Below are positions 23,931-31,769 of a stretch of 64,000 nt of DNA, piece by piece. This DNA comes from Tessaracoccus sp. MC1679 (lineage in GTDB: Bacteria > Actinomycetota > Actinomycetes > Propionibacteriales > Propionibacteriaceae), in assembly GCF_014164775.1 (NCBI RefSeq), contig NZ_JACJGB010000005.1, positions 1-64,000 on the forward strand, read 5' to 3'. The translations under genes were made by a program, and so were the position numbers. A model generated the notes under the pieces. That model saw only the letters and a program-made list of their open reading frames with translations, was not told the origin of the DNA and searched no databases. Numbering within the stretch: position 1 is the stretch's first letter; every line of letters starts with the position of its first letter.

Positions 23931-24565
23931 CTGCTCGGGAGCCGTGGTGGTCGGGAGCGGGCTCGCCGGAGCTCGGAGAAGGCTTCGTGCCTCGTGAGCG
24001 TCAGGAGGGCGTCGTAGAGGTCGAGGGCCTCCTGCCCGTCGGGGATCGCGTCGAGCACGGGTCCGAACCAGGGCATGCCGTCGAGGTGGAGGATCGGGGT
24101 GCCGGCGCCGCGGCCGAGACCTCGCACGGCGTCCGCGTGGCTGTCCGCCAGCGCCCCGTCGTAGGTGTCGGTGTCGGCTGCCTCGACAAGCCAGGCGGGT
24201 AGCCCCACATCAGTGAGGGCGGCTTCCAGGGTGCCGCGGAGCGCGTCGGGGTCTGGACGCCTCCATCGGGCGAACCACCTCGTGCCGAAGGCGGTGTACA
24301 GATCACGGAGGATCCCCTCGCCGACGTGGACGGCAGCAGCCGTGAACACCCGCGACGGTCCGGCGGTCCGGGTGACGTTGGCCTGGTAGGCGGTGCCCTG
24401 ATGATGCCCCTCGTTGAGGATGCGCAGGCTCATCACATGGTGTCGCAGTTCAACAGGCCGAGAGGGGGCAACCTCTTCGAGCCAGCGGGACACGATCCAT
24501 GCGTAGGGGCAGACCGGATCGGCGTAGACGTCGATGACCGTGACCCGGTCGGTGTGGCCGGTCAT
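23924..24565 (-). CDS. DsbA-family oxidoreductase like mycothiol-dependent nitroreductase Rv2466c
   Basis: 213 residues with the DsbA-type thioredoxin fold. The opening VTVIDVYADPVCPYAWIVSR then LRHHVMSLRILNE closely follows the actinobacterial mycothiol-dependent nitroreductase pattern, and a cis-Pro region (GRGAGTPILHLDG) is present. The active site reads Cys19-Pro-Tyr-Ala; the described mycobacterial enzyme has a second Cys at this last place, as I recall, so this one would be a monothiol form. The gene begins 4 bp after a gene for a mycothiol-dependent maleylpyruvate-isomerase-like enzyme, forming an operon opposite a MarR regulator. Likely role: mycothiol-based reduction or detoxification. 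Confidence 0.8.
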   Translation of the reverse strand: MTGHTDRVTVIDVYADPVCPYAWIVSRWLEEVAPSRPVELRHHVMSLRILNEGHHQGTAYQANVTRTAGPSRVFTAAAVHVGEGILRDLYTAFGTRWFARWRRPDPDALRGTLEAALTDVGLPAWLVEAADTDTYDGALADSHADAVRGLGRGAGTPILHLDGMPWFGPVLDAIPDGQEALDLYDALLTLTRHEAFSELRRARSRPPRLPSSH

Positions 24566-24569
24566 GGGG

Positions 24570-25217
24570 TCAGCCGCTCCCCAGGCTCTGGCGCAGTGAA
24601 GCGAGACCCTCGCCCTCCAGCCGGGGCAGCGCGACGGGGCGTCCGGTGAGGAGCAACAGGATGGCCAGGATGGGACCGGTGATCTCGGGGCCCTCGCCGA
24701 CTGACCAGTGGGTGTCGGTGGCTGTGAACCGGAAGCCTCGCCACGGCACCGGACGGAACACCGACGCCATCCGTGTGCCGAGGGTGGATACCCGCGTGGC
24801 AGCCTCGGCGGCCGCGTCCACCGGAACCGAAAGGTCCAGGCCGAGGGGGAGAGCGATGTCCTGGCCGTGGACGATGATGTCGATCAGGGTGTCGCGGCTC
24901 GTCACGCCGAGGTTGTGGCGGCGGGAGCCGACCATGGCCCGGATGTCGGCGATCAGCAGGTCCACCGGCGCGGCCGCCTTGGCGCGGGCGGACTCGTCGA
25001 TGAGCCGGTTCATGCCGCCACCGCGGTACTTCGGCAGCATCCGCAACAGATCACCGAGCCCCATCTGTTGCAGGGTCAGGTGGGCTGCGACGTCGCGGAC
25101 CGTCCACCCCCCGCACAGTGAGGGATGCCGCCACTCGGCGTCGGTGAGTTGCTCAAGCAGGTCCGCGGTCCGCAGCCGCTGGGTGTCGATCCTCTCCCAG
25201 AGCGTGTCGTCGTCCAT
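24570..25217 (-). CDS. Maleylpyruvate-isomerase-family mycothiol-dependent enzyme (DinB fold)
   Basis: 215 residues of the TIGR03083/MDMPI type: LWERIDTQRLRTADLLEQLT, then SLCGGWTVRDVAAHLTLQQM with the first metal-ligand His, a long middle helix (VDLLIADIRAMVGSRR), and IDIIVHGQDIALPLGLD with the H-x-x-D metal-binding motif. Members use mycothiol as cofactor for isomerisation or conjugation. It is the first gene of a two-gene operon with the DsbA-like gene, and is divergent from a MarR regulator with a perfect inverted repeat between them. A TACTAT sequence on the minus strand in that gap may be its -10 element. Confidence 0.85.
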   Translation of the reverse strand: MDDDTLWERIDTQRLRTADLLEQLTDAEWRHPSLCGGWTVRDVAAHLTLQQMGLGDLLRMLPKYRGGGMNRLIDESARAKAAAPVDLLIADIRAMVGSRRHNLGVTSRDTLIDIIVHGQDIALPLGLDLSVPVDAAAEAATRVSTLGTRMASVFRPVPWRGFRFTATDTHWSVGEGPEITGPILAILLLLTGRPVALPRLEGEGLASLRQSLGSG

Positions 25218-25264
25218 CGTCGTGTCTCTCTGTTGGGGGTGGCCGAATATAGTACGATGTTGGA

Positions 25265-25284
25265 ATCAACGATAGTTCGTTGAT
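25265..25284. promoter_or_regulatory. MarR-type operator in divergent gap
   Basis: ATCAACGA-TAGT-TCGTTGAT is a perfect 8-bp inverted repeat with a 4-bp spacer, 23 bases before the marR-like ATG and close to the opposite promoter. MarR dimers bind such 16-20 bp palindromes. It should control both directions. Confidence 0.7.
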
Positions 25285-25307
25285 GGGATCAGATCAAGGG
25301 GTCGGAA

Positions 25308-25763
25308 ATGACCGAGGAACTCCATGTCGGGGTGTTGATGTTCATCGCCCACCGTGCGGCCGAGACCAGGATTCTCGCCGCTATGCATCGGGCCGGGTAC
25401 ACCGATATCACGGCCGCACAGGCCCGGATCGCCGCGCGGATCGGACCTGACGGCACCCGGATCTCCGACCTGGCGGACCAGGCGCAGGTCGCCAAGCAGA
25501 CCGCGACCGCACTGATCGACAGGCTTGAGCGTGCCGGGTATGTCGAGCGCGTCGCCGACCCCGCCGACGCCCGCGTCCGCCTCGTCAGGATCGGCCCCCG
25601 CGGACGCGAGGCGGCCCCGATCGCTCGGGCCGAGGAAGCCGCCATCGAGGCCGAATGGACCGCCCACCTCGGGCGACGACGGATGGCCCAGCTCCGGGAG
25701 GCGCTCACCCGGCTCCGCGAGATCACCGACCCCTACCAGGACCCTGCGGGGCTTCAGCGCTGA
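25308..25763 (+). CDS. MarR-family transcriptional regulator
   Basis: 151 residues with the winged-helix MarR fold: a dimerisation helix (LHVGVLMFIAHRAAETRIL), the HTH (ISDLADQAQVAKQTATALID then RLERAGYVERVADPADARVR, where the wing follows the conserved DPxDxR), and C-terminal dimer helices. It lies divergent from the mycothiol-linked operon with a perfect palindrome in between. MarR proteins usually repress their own gene and the divergent one until a phenolic ligand or oxidant binds. Only two cysteine-poor segments are seen, so direct thiol sensing is not indicated. Confidence 0.9.
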   Translation: MTEELHVGVLMFIAHRAAETRILAAMHRAGYTDITAAQARIAARIGPDGTRISDLADQAQVAKQTATALIDRLERAGYVERVADPADARVRLVRIGPRGREAAPIARAEEAAIEAEWTAHLGRRRMAQLREALTRLREITDPYQDPAGLQR

Positions 25764-25805
25764 GCTCCTGGACGGCTGGAGACGGCCATGCCGGTGAGGC
25801 CTCCC

Positions 25806-26480
25806 TCAGCGTCCCTGGCTGCGGCTGGCCTCCAGGAACGCCACCGTCGCCTGGACGCGACGGTTGACGGCTGTGTCTGGGGCCAGATCCAGTGAACGGA
25901 AGATCGCCGCGACATGGGATTCCACCGTTCTCTCGGAGACGTGAATCTGCTGCGCGATGGATTCGTTCGAGTGCCCCTGGGCGAGCAGCGCCAACACGCG
26001 CCTCTCCTGGTCCGAGAGCCGGATGAGGGGATCCGCGTGACTGGCGGCGCCCATCATGGCCGAGACCACCAGCGGTTCGAGTGCCACCGAGCCCGCTGCC
26101 ACCCGAACTAGGCCGTCCACGAGAGCGCGCGCGTCCGCGACGCGGTCCTTGAGGAAGTAGCCGACCCCGGAGGGAACGCTCTCCAGGAGCCGGATGGCCC
26201 AGACGGGTTCCGCGTAGGTCGACAGGACCAGGATCCCCAGGTCGTGGTACTCCCGGCGCAGCTGTGCCGCAAGGCGGATCCCCTCGTCCGTGTGAGTCGG
26301 CGGCATGCGGACGTCCACCAGCACCGCGTCGGTCCGAGCTCGCCGGAGGGTCGCCAAGAGCTCGTCGCCGGACGCGACGGACGCGACCACGGTGACCCCG
26401 GCGGCGTCCAGCAGCAGCGCCAACCCCTGACGGAAGATGCCCGAGTCGTCGCAGAGCGCGACGGTGAGCGGCCGGTTCAC
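25806..26480 (-). CDS. NarL/LuxR-family response regulator (system 3)
   Basis: 224 residues: receiver domain (LTVALCDDSGIFRQGLALLL, acceptor Asp in AVLVDVRMPPTHTDEG, LVLSTYAEP, GYFLKDRVADA) and LuxR helix-turn-helix (LSDQERRVLALLAQGHSNES through TVESHVAAIFRSL). The DVRMPPTHTDEG form is typical of actinobacterial regulators of this clade. It overlaps the kinase gene by 4 bp. The paired palindromes at 28251-28293, upstream of the kinase and of a small membrane-protein gene, are the best candidate sites. Confidence 0.92.
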   Translation of the reverse strand: MNRPLTVALCDDSGIFRQGLALLLDAAGVTVVASVASGDELLATLRRARTDAVLVDVRMPPTHTDEGIRLAAQLRREYHDLGILVLSTYAEPVWAIRLLESVPSGVGYFLKDRVADARALVDGLVRVAAGSVALEPLVVSAMMGAASHADPLIRLSDQERRVLALLAQGHSNESIAQQIHVSERTVESHVAAIFRSLDLAPDTAVNRRVQATVAFLEASRSQGR

Positions 26481-28216
26481 TGCGGCCCGATCGGGGTGGC
26501 GGGGAGCCGGGCTGTCACGTCGGTTCCGCTGGGGCTGCTCGCCACGTGGAAGGATCCCCCTGCTGCCCGGACACGGTCGTGCAGCCCGGCGAGCCCTCCG
26601 CCCGGCACGATGACCGCGCCACCTGGACCCTGGTCCGTCACCTGGCAGACCAGCTCCTCGCCGTCCACCACGGCCCGGAGGCGCACGGTGCCGTCAGCGT
26701 GCTTGAGCGCGTTGACCACCGCCTCGGACGCCACGAACCAGGCTGTGGCCTCGACCACCGGCGCGAATCGGCGCCCCTTCAGCTCCGGCGCCACCTCCAC
26801 GCTCACCCTGTCGGACATTTCGGTCAGTGAATCCAGGGCGGCCCCCAAGCCCGCCTGGCTCAGAATGGCCGGGTGGAGACCTCGCGCGAGTCCTCGCAGC
26901 TCCGCCATCGTGGATGTGAGACGTTCACGCACCTCCTCCAGCGCCTGAGTGGCCGCGCCGGGTCCCTGCAGCAGTTCGGCGCGGGACAGGGCCGCCTGGG
27001 CCGCAAGGAGATGTTGCTGGGCGCCGTCGTGCAGGTCTCGCTCCAGTTGCCGCCGCTGCCGGACGCCGGAGTCCAGGATCCGCGCCCTCGAGTCTCGCAG
27101 CTCGATCGTCTGCGCGGCCTGCTGGACGGACAGCCGTGATTGCGTCAGCACCACCCCCGCCGCGTCGAGCAGAGACCCGACGGATCGGTGCCGCGGGTCG
27201 AGCCGATCATCCAGCTCTGCCTCGACGACGGGCCGGCCCGCCTCCATCACGACCGGATGCAGCACGCGGCCCGGGGGAGCAGGCTCGTCCCCCACCAGGT
27301 GTCCGGTGGCGTCCGTCCAGCCGTCGTCGGTCAGGAACCTGAGCCGCAGGGTGGGGTCTGCCGTATGCCTCCTGAGCACGGTCTCGAGTGCTGGCGCCTG
27401 GCCGGCGGTGGCCAACAGATCGTCGAGGAACGTCGCCCGGCGGAGTGTGACGGTGACGGCAACCAGAAGGATGGTCAGGAGAGCGGCTGCGGTGAACGTC
27501 GTGTGGCCCACGCGTGCCACGTTCTGCACCTCCCATGCAGCCTCGCGCTGCTCGAGGACGATCGTCACCAGGTAGCCCCACGCCATGAGTGTCGTCAGTA
27601 CCGCCAGGAGCCGAACCACGCGGCCGTTGGGCCCGCCGGCCGTCCGCTGCCGACGCCACTGGAGGACCGTGAACGCGACCACGACGGGGAGGAGGAGCCA
27701 CGGCACTGCCGCAGGCAGGAATCGAGCGGCAGCCTCCCAGGGGTAGAGCGTCAGCCACCCGATCGGTGGTCCCTGGTAGGCGTTCATGGACGGGCTCCAG
27801 AGCGGCGCGGCCAGAACCATCAGCCCGACCAACACGAGCCATGCTGCGCGGCCCAGCCGGCGGACACTGCGCGGTGATGCCGGGTGATCCGGAAATCGCA
27901 GGAAGGGGACGATCAGACAGGCCGCCGCGCCGTACTTCACCATGAAGACGATCTGGATCCAGTACCCCCAGTGGAAGGCCTCCTGGTCGATCGCACTCAA
28001 CCCGATGAACGTCGTGGCGCCGGCCATCCACCAGCCGTCCGGGCGGTGTTCCGGGATGCGCATCAGCAGCAGGGCGGCGGCGGCCGTCAGGAGTTGCAGG
28101 ACGAGGGTGGGCACCGCTTGCCATCCCTCGTCCTGCACGCTCAGGACTGGAGGGATGAAGCTGAGGGTGGCAGCCGCGAGGACTGCGGCGCCGGCCACTC
28201 GACGCAGAGTCACCAT
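26477..28216 (-). CDS. Large membrane sensor histidine kinase, HisKA_3 type (system 3)
   Basis: 579 residues. About seven membrane helices occupy residues 5-250 (VAGAAVLAAATLSFIPPVL, VLQLLTAAAALLLMRI, IQIVFMVKYGAAACLIVPF, AAWLVLVGLMVLAAPLW, VPWLLLPVVVAFTVLQW and others). A linker of about 100 residues comes next, then the HisKA_3 helix (RRQLERDLHDGAQQHLLAAQ) and a HATPase domain (SEAVVNALKHADG, VTDQGPGGAVIVPGGGLAGL). The frame is open upstream to 28645, but the first residues matching a kinase begin at ATG 28216. There is no good ribosome binding site. It is divergent from a 70-residue membrane protein across an 85-bp gap with two perfect palindromes. Confidence 0.85.
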   Translation of the reverse strand: MVTLRRVAGAAVLAAATLSFIPPVLSVQDEGWQAVPTLVLQLLTAAAALLLMRIPEHRPDGWWMAGATTFIGLSAIDQEAFHWGYWIQIVFMVKYGAAACLIVPFLRFPDHPASPRSVRRLGRAAWLVLVGLMVLAAPLWSPSMNAYQGPPIGWLTLYPWEAAARFLPAAVPWLLLPVVVAFTVLQWRRQRTAGGPNGRVVRLLAVLTTLMAWGYLVTIVLEQREAAWEVQNVARVGHTTFTAAALLTILLVAVTVTLRRATFLDDLLATAGQAPALETVLRRHTADPTLRLRFLTDDGWTDATGHLVGDEPAPPGRVLHPVVMEAGRPVVEAELDDRLDPRHRSVGSLLDAAGVVLTQSRLSVQQAAQTIELRDSRARILDSGVRQRRQLERDLHDGAQQHLLAAQAALSRAELLQGPGAATQALEEVRERLTSTMAELRGLARGLHPAILSQAGLGAALDSLTEMSDRVSVEVAPELKGRRFAPVVEATAWFVASEAVVNALKHADGTVRLRAVVDGEELVCQVTDQGPGGAVIVPGGGLAGLHDRVRAAGGSFHVASSPSGTDVTARLPATPIGPQ

Positions 28217-28250
28217 AGGAAAAGTGTGCGCCGCCCGGCTGCTGATGGGA

Positions 28251-28268
28251 ATCCGTGCTGGCACGGAT
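28251..28268. promoter_or_regulatory. Perfect inverted repeat between kinase 3 and the small membrane-protein gene
   Basis: ATCCGTGC-TG-GCACGGAT, an 18-bp perfect palindrome in the centre of the divergent gap. Size and position fit a NarL-family response-regulator site. Confidence 0.55.
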
Positions 28269-28275
28269 GATCTCA

Positions 28276-28293
28276 GGTCCGGCGCGCCGGACC
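28276..28293. promoter_or_regulatory. Second perfect palindrome, just upstream of the small membrane-protein gene
   Basis: GGTCCGGCGCGCCGGACC is an 18-bp palindrome without spacer, ending eight bases before the ATG at 28302. It could be a protein site, or in mRNA a hairpin flanking the TTGGGG ribosome-binding region. Confidence 0.5.
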
Positions 28294-28301
28294 CTTGGGG
28301 C

Positions 28302-28514
28302 ATGACCACGATGCGGATTCCCACCGGTGCCTCCCTCCGGCTCCTCGACGCCGTTCGGGACGGCCTGCTCGCCCTGGTGGTCGTCCTGGCGATGGCCTTC
28401 CTGGCGGGCGTCGTCATCGCCGTGTCCACACTGGGCCCTCTCGATCCTTCCGTTCCGGGGACAGGGACCCCCAGACCCAGCGCGCAGGCCGCACCGCCGG
28501 CCCCGCACGAGTGA
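28302..28514 (+). CDS. 70-residue single-helix membrane protein
   Basis: The product has a short N-terminal cytoplasmic part (TTMRIPTGASLRLLDAVRDG), one membrane helix (LLALVVVLAMAFLAGVVIAV) and a Pro/Thr-rich external tail of about 25 residues. No known family is recognised. TTGGGG lies just before the ATG. The gene is divergent from the large histidine kinase of system 3, with two palindromes in between, so it is a likely target or accessory of that system. Its size and topology recall small proteins that modulate sensor kinases, which is an inference. Confidence 0.6.
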   Translation: MTTMRIPTGASLRLLDAVRDGLLALVVVLAMAFLAGVVIAVSTLGPLDPSVPGTGTPRPSAQAAPPAPHE

Positions 28515-28550
28515 CAGACCGGCGGGTGGCTATCCAGGCCCGAGATCCGA

Positions 28551-29858
28551 TCAGGCGGCGACGTGGTCGGGTGCGCCAGCCCCGACATGGGTCGGCCGCA
28601 GCTCCCACCGGTCGACGACGGGCTGCGGGACCCGCACCGCGACAATCGCCGTCGAGACCAGCATCAGCGCCACCACCGCGACGAACACCGCAGGGATCCC
28701 GAACCACTGCGCCACCTGCCCGCCCACGACGGCCCCCAGCGGCATGGTGCCGAAGCCGATCACGCGGGCGGCGCCGTGCACGCGGCCCAGGAGGCGCTCC
28801 TCGACCATCCGCGGCCGGAGCGACCCGCTGACGACGTTGCCGACGACGCCGAACACTCCCGCGCAGATGAGGAAGAGGGCGAAGGACCAGGCGGCCGGCC
28901 ACAGCAGGGGGAGCAGGTTGATCAGGCCGGCGGATCCCCAGCAGGCCACCAGCACCCGCATCTCCGGCCATCGAGACGTGAGTGGCCCCGCGACCACGCT
29001 GCCGAACAGCCCGCCGACGGGCATGGCCACCAGGATCAGCGACCACTCCTGCGGCGTCAGCCCGCCGGCCGAGCCCGGACCCACCATCCACAGCACGATG
29101 ACGGCGGACAGCGCGGTCGAGGCGAAGTTCCACAGGCCCGCGGCGATGAGCAGTGGGCGCAGCACCCGATGCCGCCACAGGACGCTGAGGCCCTCCCCGA
29201 GCTCGCGGCGGAGCGACCCGGCCCTTGCTGCGGCGCCGGCCTCACCCTCGCCGTCGACGGCCGGGCGAGGGGCGGTGAACCGGCCCCGGAGCCCCAGCGC
29301 CAGCACAACCACCGCCCCGACGACGATGAGCGCCGGCACCCCGGTCACCCACGCCGCGCCGACGGCGACCAACAGTCCTGCCACCGGCGGGGCCACGAAC
29401 CCGCCGGCGGCCTGCTCGACGGCGAGCAGCCGCGAGTTCGCGCTCCGCAGCGTCGCTCCGTCCCGGCCGACCAGTGCGGGCACCTGCGCCTGGGCGGCCA
29501 GGTCCGTGAACACCTCTGTGAACCCGTACGCCAGCGCGAAGCCGACCAGCCACCAGATGCTCAGCCCGCCCGCGGCGCCCACCACCGCGACCGAGGCGAG
29601 GAGGAGTGCGCGCACAGTCAGCGCCACCAGCATCGTGCGACGGCGGTCCCATCGGTCCACCAGCACCCCCGCCGGGATGCCGGCCAGCAGCCATGGCAGC
29701 CAGACGGCCGCGGTGAGCAGCCCGATGAGCGCCGGGGAGCGGGTCAGGGTGACGGCCAGCAGCGGCACGCCGGTGGCGACCACGCCGTCGGCCAGGTTCG
29801 CCAGCGCGACGGTGGACAGGTGGACGCGGAATCGTCGATCCAGGGGACGCACGGCCAT
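28551..29858 (-). CDS. MFS transporter (MefA/enterobactin-exporter-like)
   Basis: 435 residues with about twelve membrane helices, beginning RRFRVHLSTVALANLADGVV, with the PWLLAGIPAGVLVDRWDRRR motif-A loop of MFS efflux proteins and a long central cytoplasmic loop near residues 200-220 rich in Ala and Glu. The C-terminal half repeats the pattern (GGLFGSVVAGPLTSRWPEMR). This is the type often named macrolide or siderophore exporter; the substrate is unknown. ATG 29858 follows GGAGG by five bases; 13 further upstream codons are rejected. It is divergent from an ArsR-like regulator with repeats in the 68-bp gap, so drug- or metabolite-induced efflux is likely. Confidence 0.88.
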   Translation of the reverse strand: MAVRPLDRRFRVHLSTVALANLADGVVATGVPLLAVTLTRSPALIGLLTAAVWLPWLLAGIPAGVLVDRWDRRRTMLVALTVRALLLASVAVVGAAGGLSIWWLVGFALAYGFTEVFTDLAAQAQVPALVGRDGATLRSANSRLLAVEQAAGGFVAPPVAGLLVAVGAAWVTGVPALIVVGAVVVLALGLRGRFTAPRPAVDGEGEAGAAARAGSLRRELGEGLSVLWRHRVLRPLLIAAGLWNFASTALSAVIVLWMVGPGSAGGLTPQEWSLILVAMPVGGLFGSVVAGPLTSRWPEMRVLVACWGSAGLINLLPLLWPAAWSFALFLICAGVFGVVGNVVSGSLRPRMVEERLLGRVHGAARVIGFGTMPLGAVVGGQVAQWFGIPAVFVAVVALMLVSTAIVAVRVPQPVVDRWELRPTHVGAGAPDHVAA

Positions 29859-29875
29859 GAGACCCTCCAGTAGAC

Positions 29876-29927
29876 TGATGCAGAAGAAGCTATGCAAAGA
29901 TTTCTCTGCAAAGGTACCTCTGCATCA
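29876..29927. promoter_or_regulatory. Repeat-rich operator region between MFS and ArsR-like genes
   Basis: Outer inverted repeat TGATGCAGA (29876-29884) with TCTGCATCA (29919-29927), the latter touching the ATG. Inside are two direct repeats, CTATGCAAAG (29890-29899) and CTCTGCAAAG (29904-29913), spaced 14 bp. This is a plausible binding array for the winged-helix regulator encoded immediately to the right. Confidence 0.55.
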
Positions 29928-30556
29928 TGTCCGAGCGCAAGACCCATTCCCGGCCGGCCACGGCCCAGCAGATCAAGGCGTTCGCGCACCCCCTGCGCAT
30001 GCAGCTCTATCGCCTTCTCAGCGACCAGGGGCAGGCCACCGCGAGCGTCCTCGCGCGCGAGACGGGGGAGAGCAGCGGCCAGACCAGCTACCACCTCCGG
30101 CAGCTCGCGAAGTTCGGCTTCGTCGAGGAGGTCGCGGGCGAGGGGACAGGGCGCGAGCGCTGGTGGCGCGCCGTCGGCTTCTCCTACGACAAGGTGGCAG
30201 ACCCGGATACCCACACCGTGCGGACCCTCAACCGGTGGATGATCGACAACCAGGCAGACACGCTGCACGCCGCCGTCGAGGCGCTGGAGGACGACCCTGA
30301 GGGCTGGCGGGACGCCAGCGTGCTGGGATCCACCAGCGCGTGGCTCACCCGAGACGAACTCGAGGCGCTCAGCGACGAACTGCTGGCCGTCGTCGAGCGG
30401 CACACCGAGGAGGCGAAGGGCCTGCGCGAGGCCGCGGGCCCCACCCCAGCCCACCTGGCCGCCCGTCCGGATGAGCGCCGGGTGCGGGTCTACGTCAGCG
30501 CCGTCCCGCTGCCGTCTGTACCCGGAGACGCCGCGGCGATCGGGGCCGGGCGATGA
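29927..30556 (+). CDS. ArsR-like winged-helix transcriptional regulator
   Basis: 209 residues. The N-terminal 90 residues are an ArsR/SmtB-type winged helix: QQIKAFAHPLRMQLYRLLSD, ATASVLARETGESSGQTSYH with the recognition helix, then LRQLAKFGFVEEV and a basic wing. No metal-binding cysteine cluster is seen. The C-terminal 110 residues are helical and acidic, as in regulators of efflux pumps in actinobacteria. The gene overlaps the following P450 gene by 4 bp and is divergent from an MFS exporter, so it likely represses both sides. The repeats in the gap are probable operators. Confidence 0.85.
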   Translation: MSERKTHSRPATAQQIKAFAHPLRMQLYRLLSDQGQATASVLARETGESSGQTSYHLRQLAKFGFVEEVAGEGTGRERWWRAVGFSYDKVADPDTHTVRTLNRWMIDNQADTLHAAVEALEDDPEGWRDASVLGSTSAWLTRDELEALSDELLAVVERHTEEAKGLREAAGPTPAHLAARPDERRVRVYVSAVPLPSVPGDAAAIGAGR

Positions 30557-31743
30557 GCCGGGGGGCACACCGCCGGGTCGAGCGACCCGGAGAGCCCGAC
30601 GGGCCGCGCGTCGAGCGGACCGAGAGAGTGTGGCGCATCAGGTCGCTCGCCGCCGCCCAACAGGTGCTCCGCGCCCGGCACGCCACCACCCAGGCCGGAT
30701 TCACCGCCGAGGCCATCCCCAAGGGCTACCTCACACACCACCCCATCCTCATGTCTGACGGGCCGATGCACGACGAGCAGCGCAAGAAGGTTGCCCGGTT
30801 CTTCGCCCCCGTGGTGGTCACCAGACGCTACGAGACGCAGATGGAGGACTGCGCGGACAGGCTGCTCGACGAGGCGGGCCCGGAGATCACGCTCGACGAG
30901 CTCGCGCTCCACTACACCGTCGAAGTGACCGCCGAGGTGGTCGGGCTCACGGCAGCGCCGCCGAAGAAGATGGCCAAGCGGCTGGTTAGCTTCTTCAACC
31001 AGCCCCCGTTCGACATCACCAAGCCCGGCCTCGGCCGCACCAATCTGCAATGGGCGAAGGCGGCCTTCAACGGGCTCCTGCCCATCGCCCGCTTCCACCT
31101 CCAGGACGCCCGCCCCGCCATCCGCGCCCGGCGCAAGGAGCCCCAGGACGACATCATCAGCCACCTCATCGCGGAGGACTACTCGGACATCGAGATCCTC
31201 GTCGAGTGCGTCACGTACGGCACCGCCGGGATGGTGACCACCCGGGAGTTCATCTGCATGGCCGCTCTGCACCTGCTGGGCGACGACGCCCTTCGGGAGC
31301 GGTACCTGGTGGCGGGTCAGCCGGAGCGGCACGCCATTCTCAACGAGATCATCCGGTTGGAGCCTGTCGTCGGGCACCTCTACCGCCGCGTCCAGGAGCC
31401 CATCGAGGTGACCGACCGCGGCGAGACCTGCACCATGGCCGCTGGAGACCTGGTGGACATCTTCGTGCGCACCGCGAACGCGGACCCGGACGCAGTCGGC
31501 GAGGACCCGCTCCACCTCTGCCCCCACCGCGACACCGCCGCCGGCGTCAACGAGGCCGGGCTCAGCTTCGGCGACGGCGCCCACAAGTGCCCCGGACAGC
31601 CGCTGGCGATCCTCGAATCCGACGTGCTCCTCACCCGCCTCCTCCGACGCCGGCCGCGGATCCTACGGGAGCCCGACGTGGGCTGGGACGACCTCATCGC
31701 CGGATATTGGCTGCGCGGTTTCCGGCTCAGGATCGACGGCTGA
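30553..31743 (+). CDS. Cytochrome P450 with altered I-helix motif
   Basis: 396 residues, the usual length of bacterial P450s. The K-helix EIIR (in LNEIIRLEP, E-x-x-R) and the heme-binding loop LSFGDGAHKCPGQPLA (F-x-x-G-x-x-x-C-x-G) are intact. The I-helix reads GTAGMVTTRE, so the acidic residue before Thr of the oxygen-activation motif (A/G-G-x-D/E-T) is a Val. This suggests unusual proton delivery, peroxide use or a non-hydroxylating reaction. It is coupled by 4 bp to an ArsR-like regulator. No ferredoxin or ferredoxin reductase gene is adjacent, so electrons must come from elsewhere. The substrate is unknown. Confidence 0.88.
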   Translation: MSRGAHRRVERPGEPDGPRVERTERVWRIRSLAAAQQVLRARHATTQAGFTAEAIPKGYLTHHPILMSDGPMHDEQRKKVARFFAPVVVTRRYETQMEDCADRLLDEAGPEITLDELALHYTVEVTAEVVGLTAAPPKKMAKRLVSFFNQPPFDITKPGLGRTNLQWAKAAFNGLLPIARFHLQDARPAIRARRKEPQDDIISHLIAEDYSDIEILVECVTYGTAGMVTTREFICMAALHLLGDDALRERYLVAGQPERHAILNEIIRLEPVVGHLYRRVQEPIEVTDRGETCTMAAGDLVDIFVRTANADPDAVGEDPLHLCPHRDTAAGVNEAGLSFGDGAHKCPGQPLAILESDVLLTRLLRRRPRILREPDVGWDDLIAGYWLRGFRLRIDG

Positions 31744-31769
31744 GGGCGGCCACCTGCCATGATGACCCA

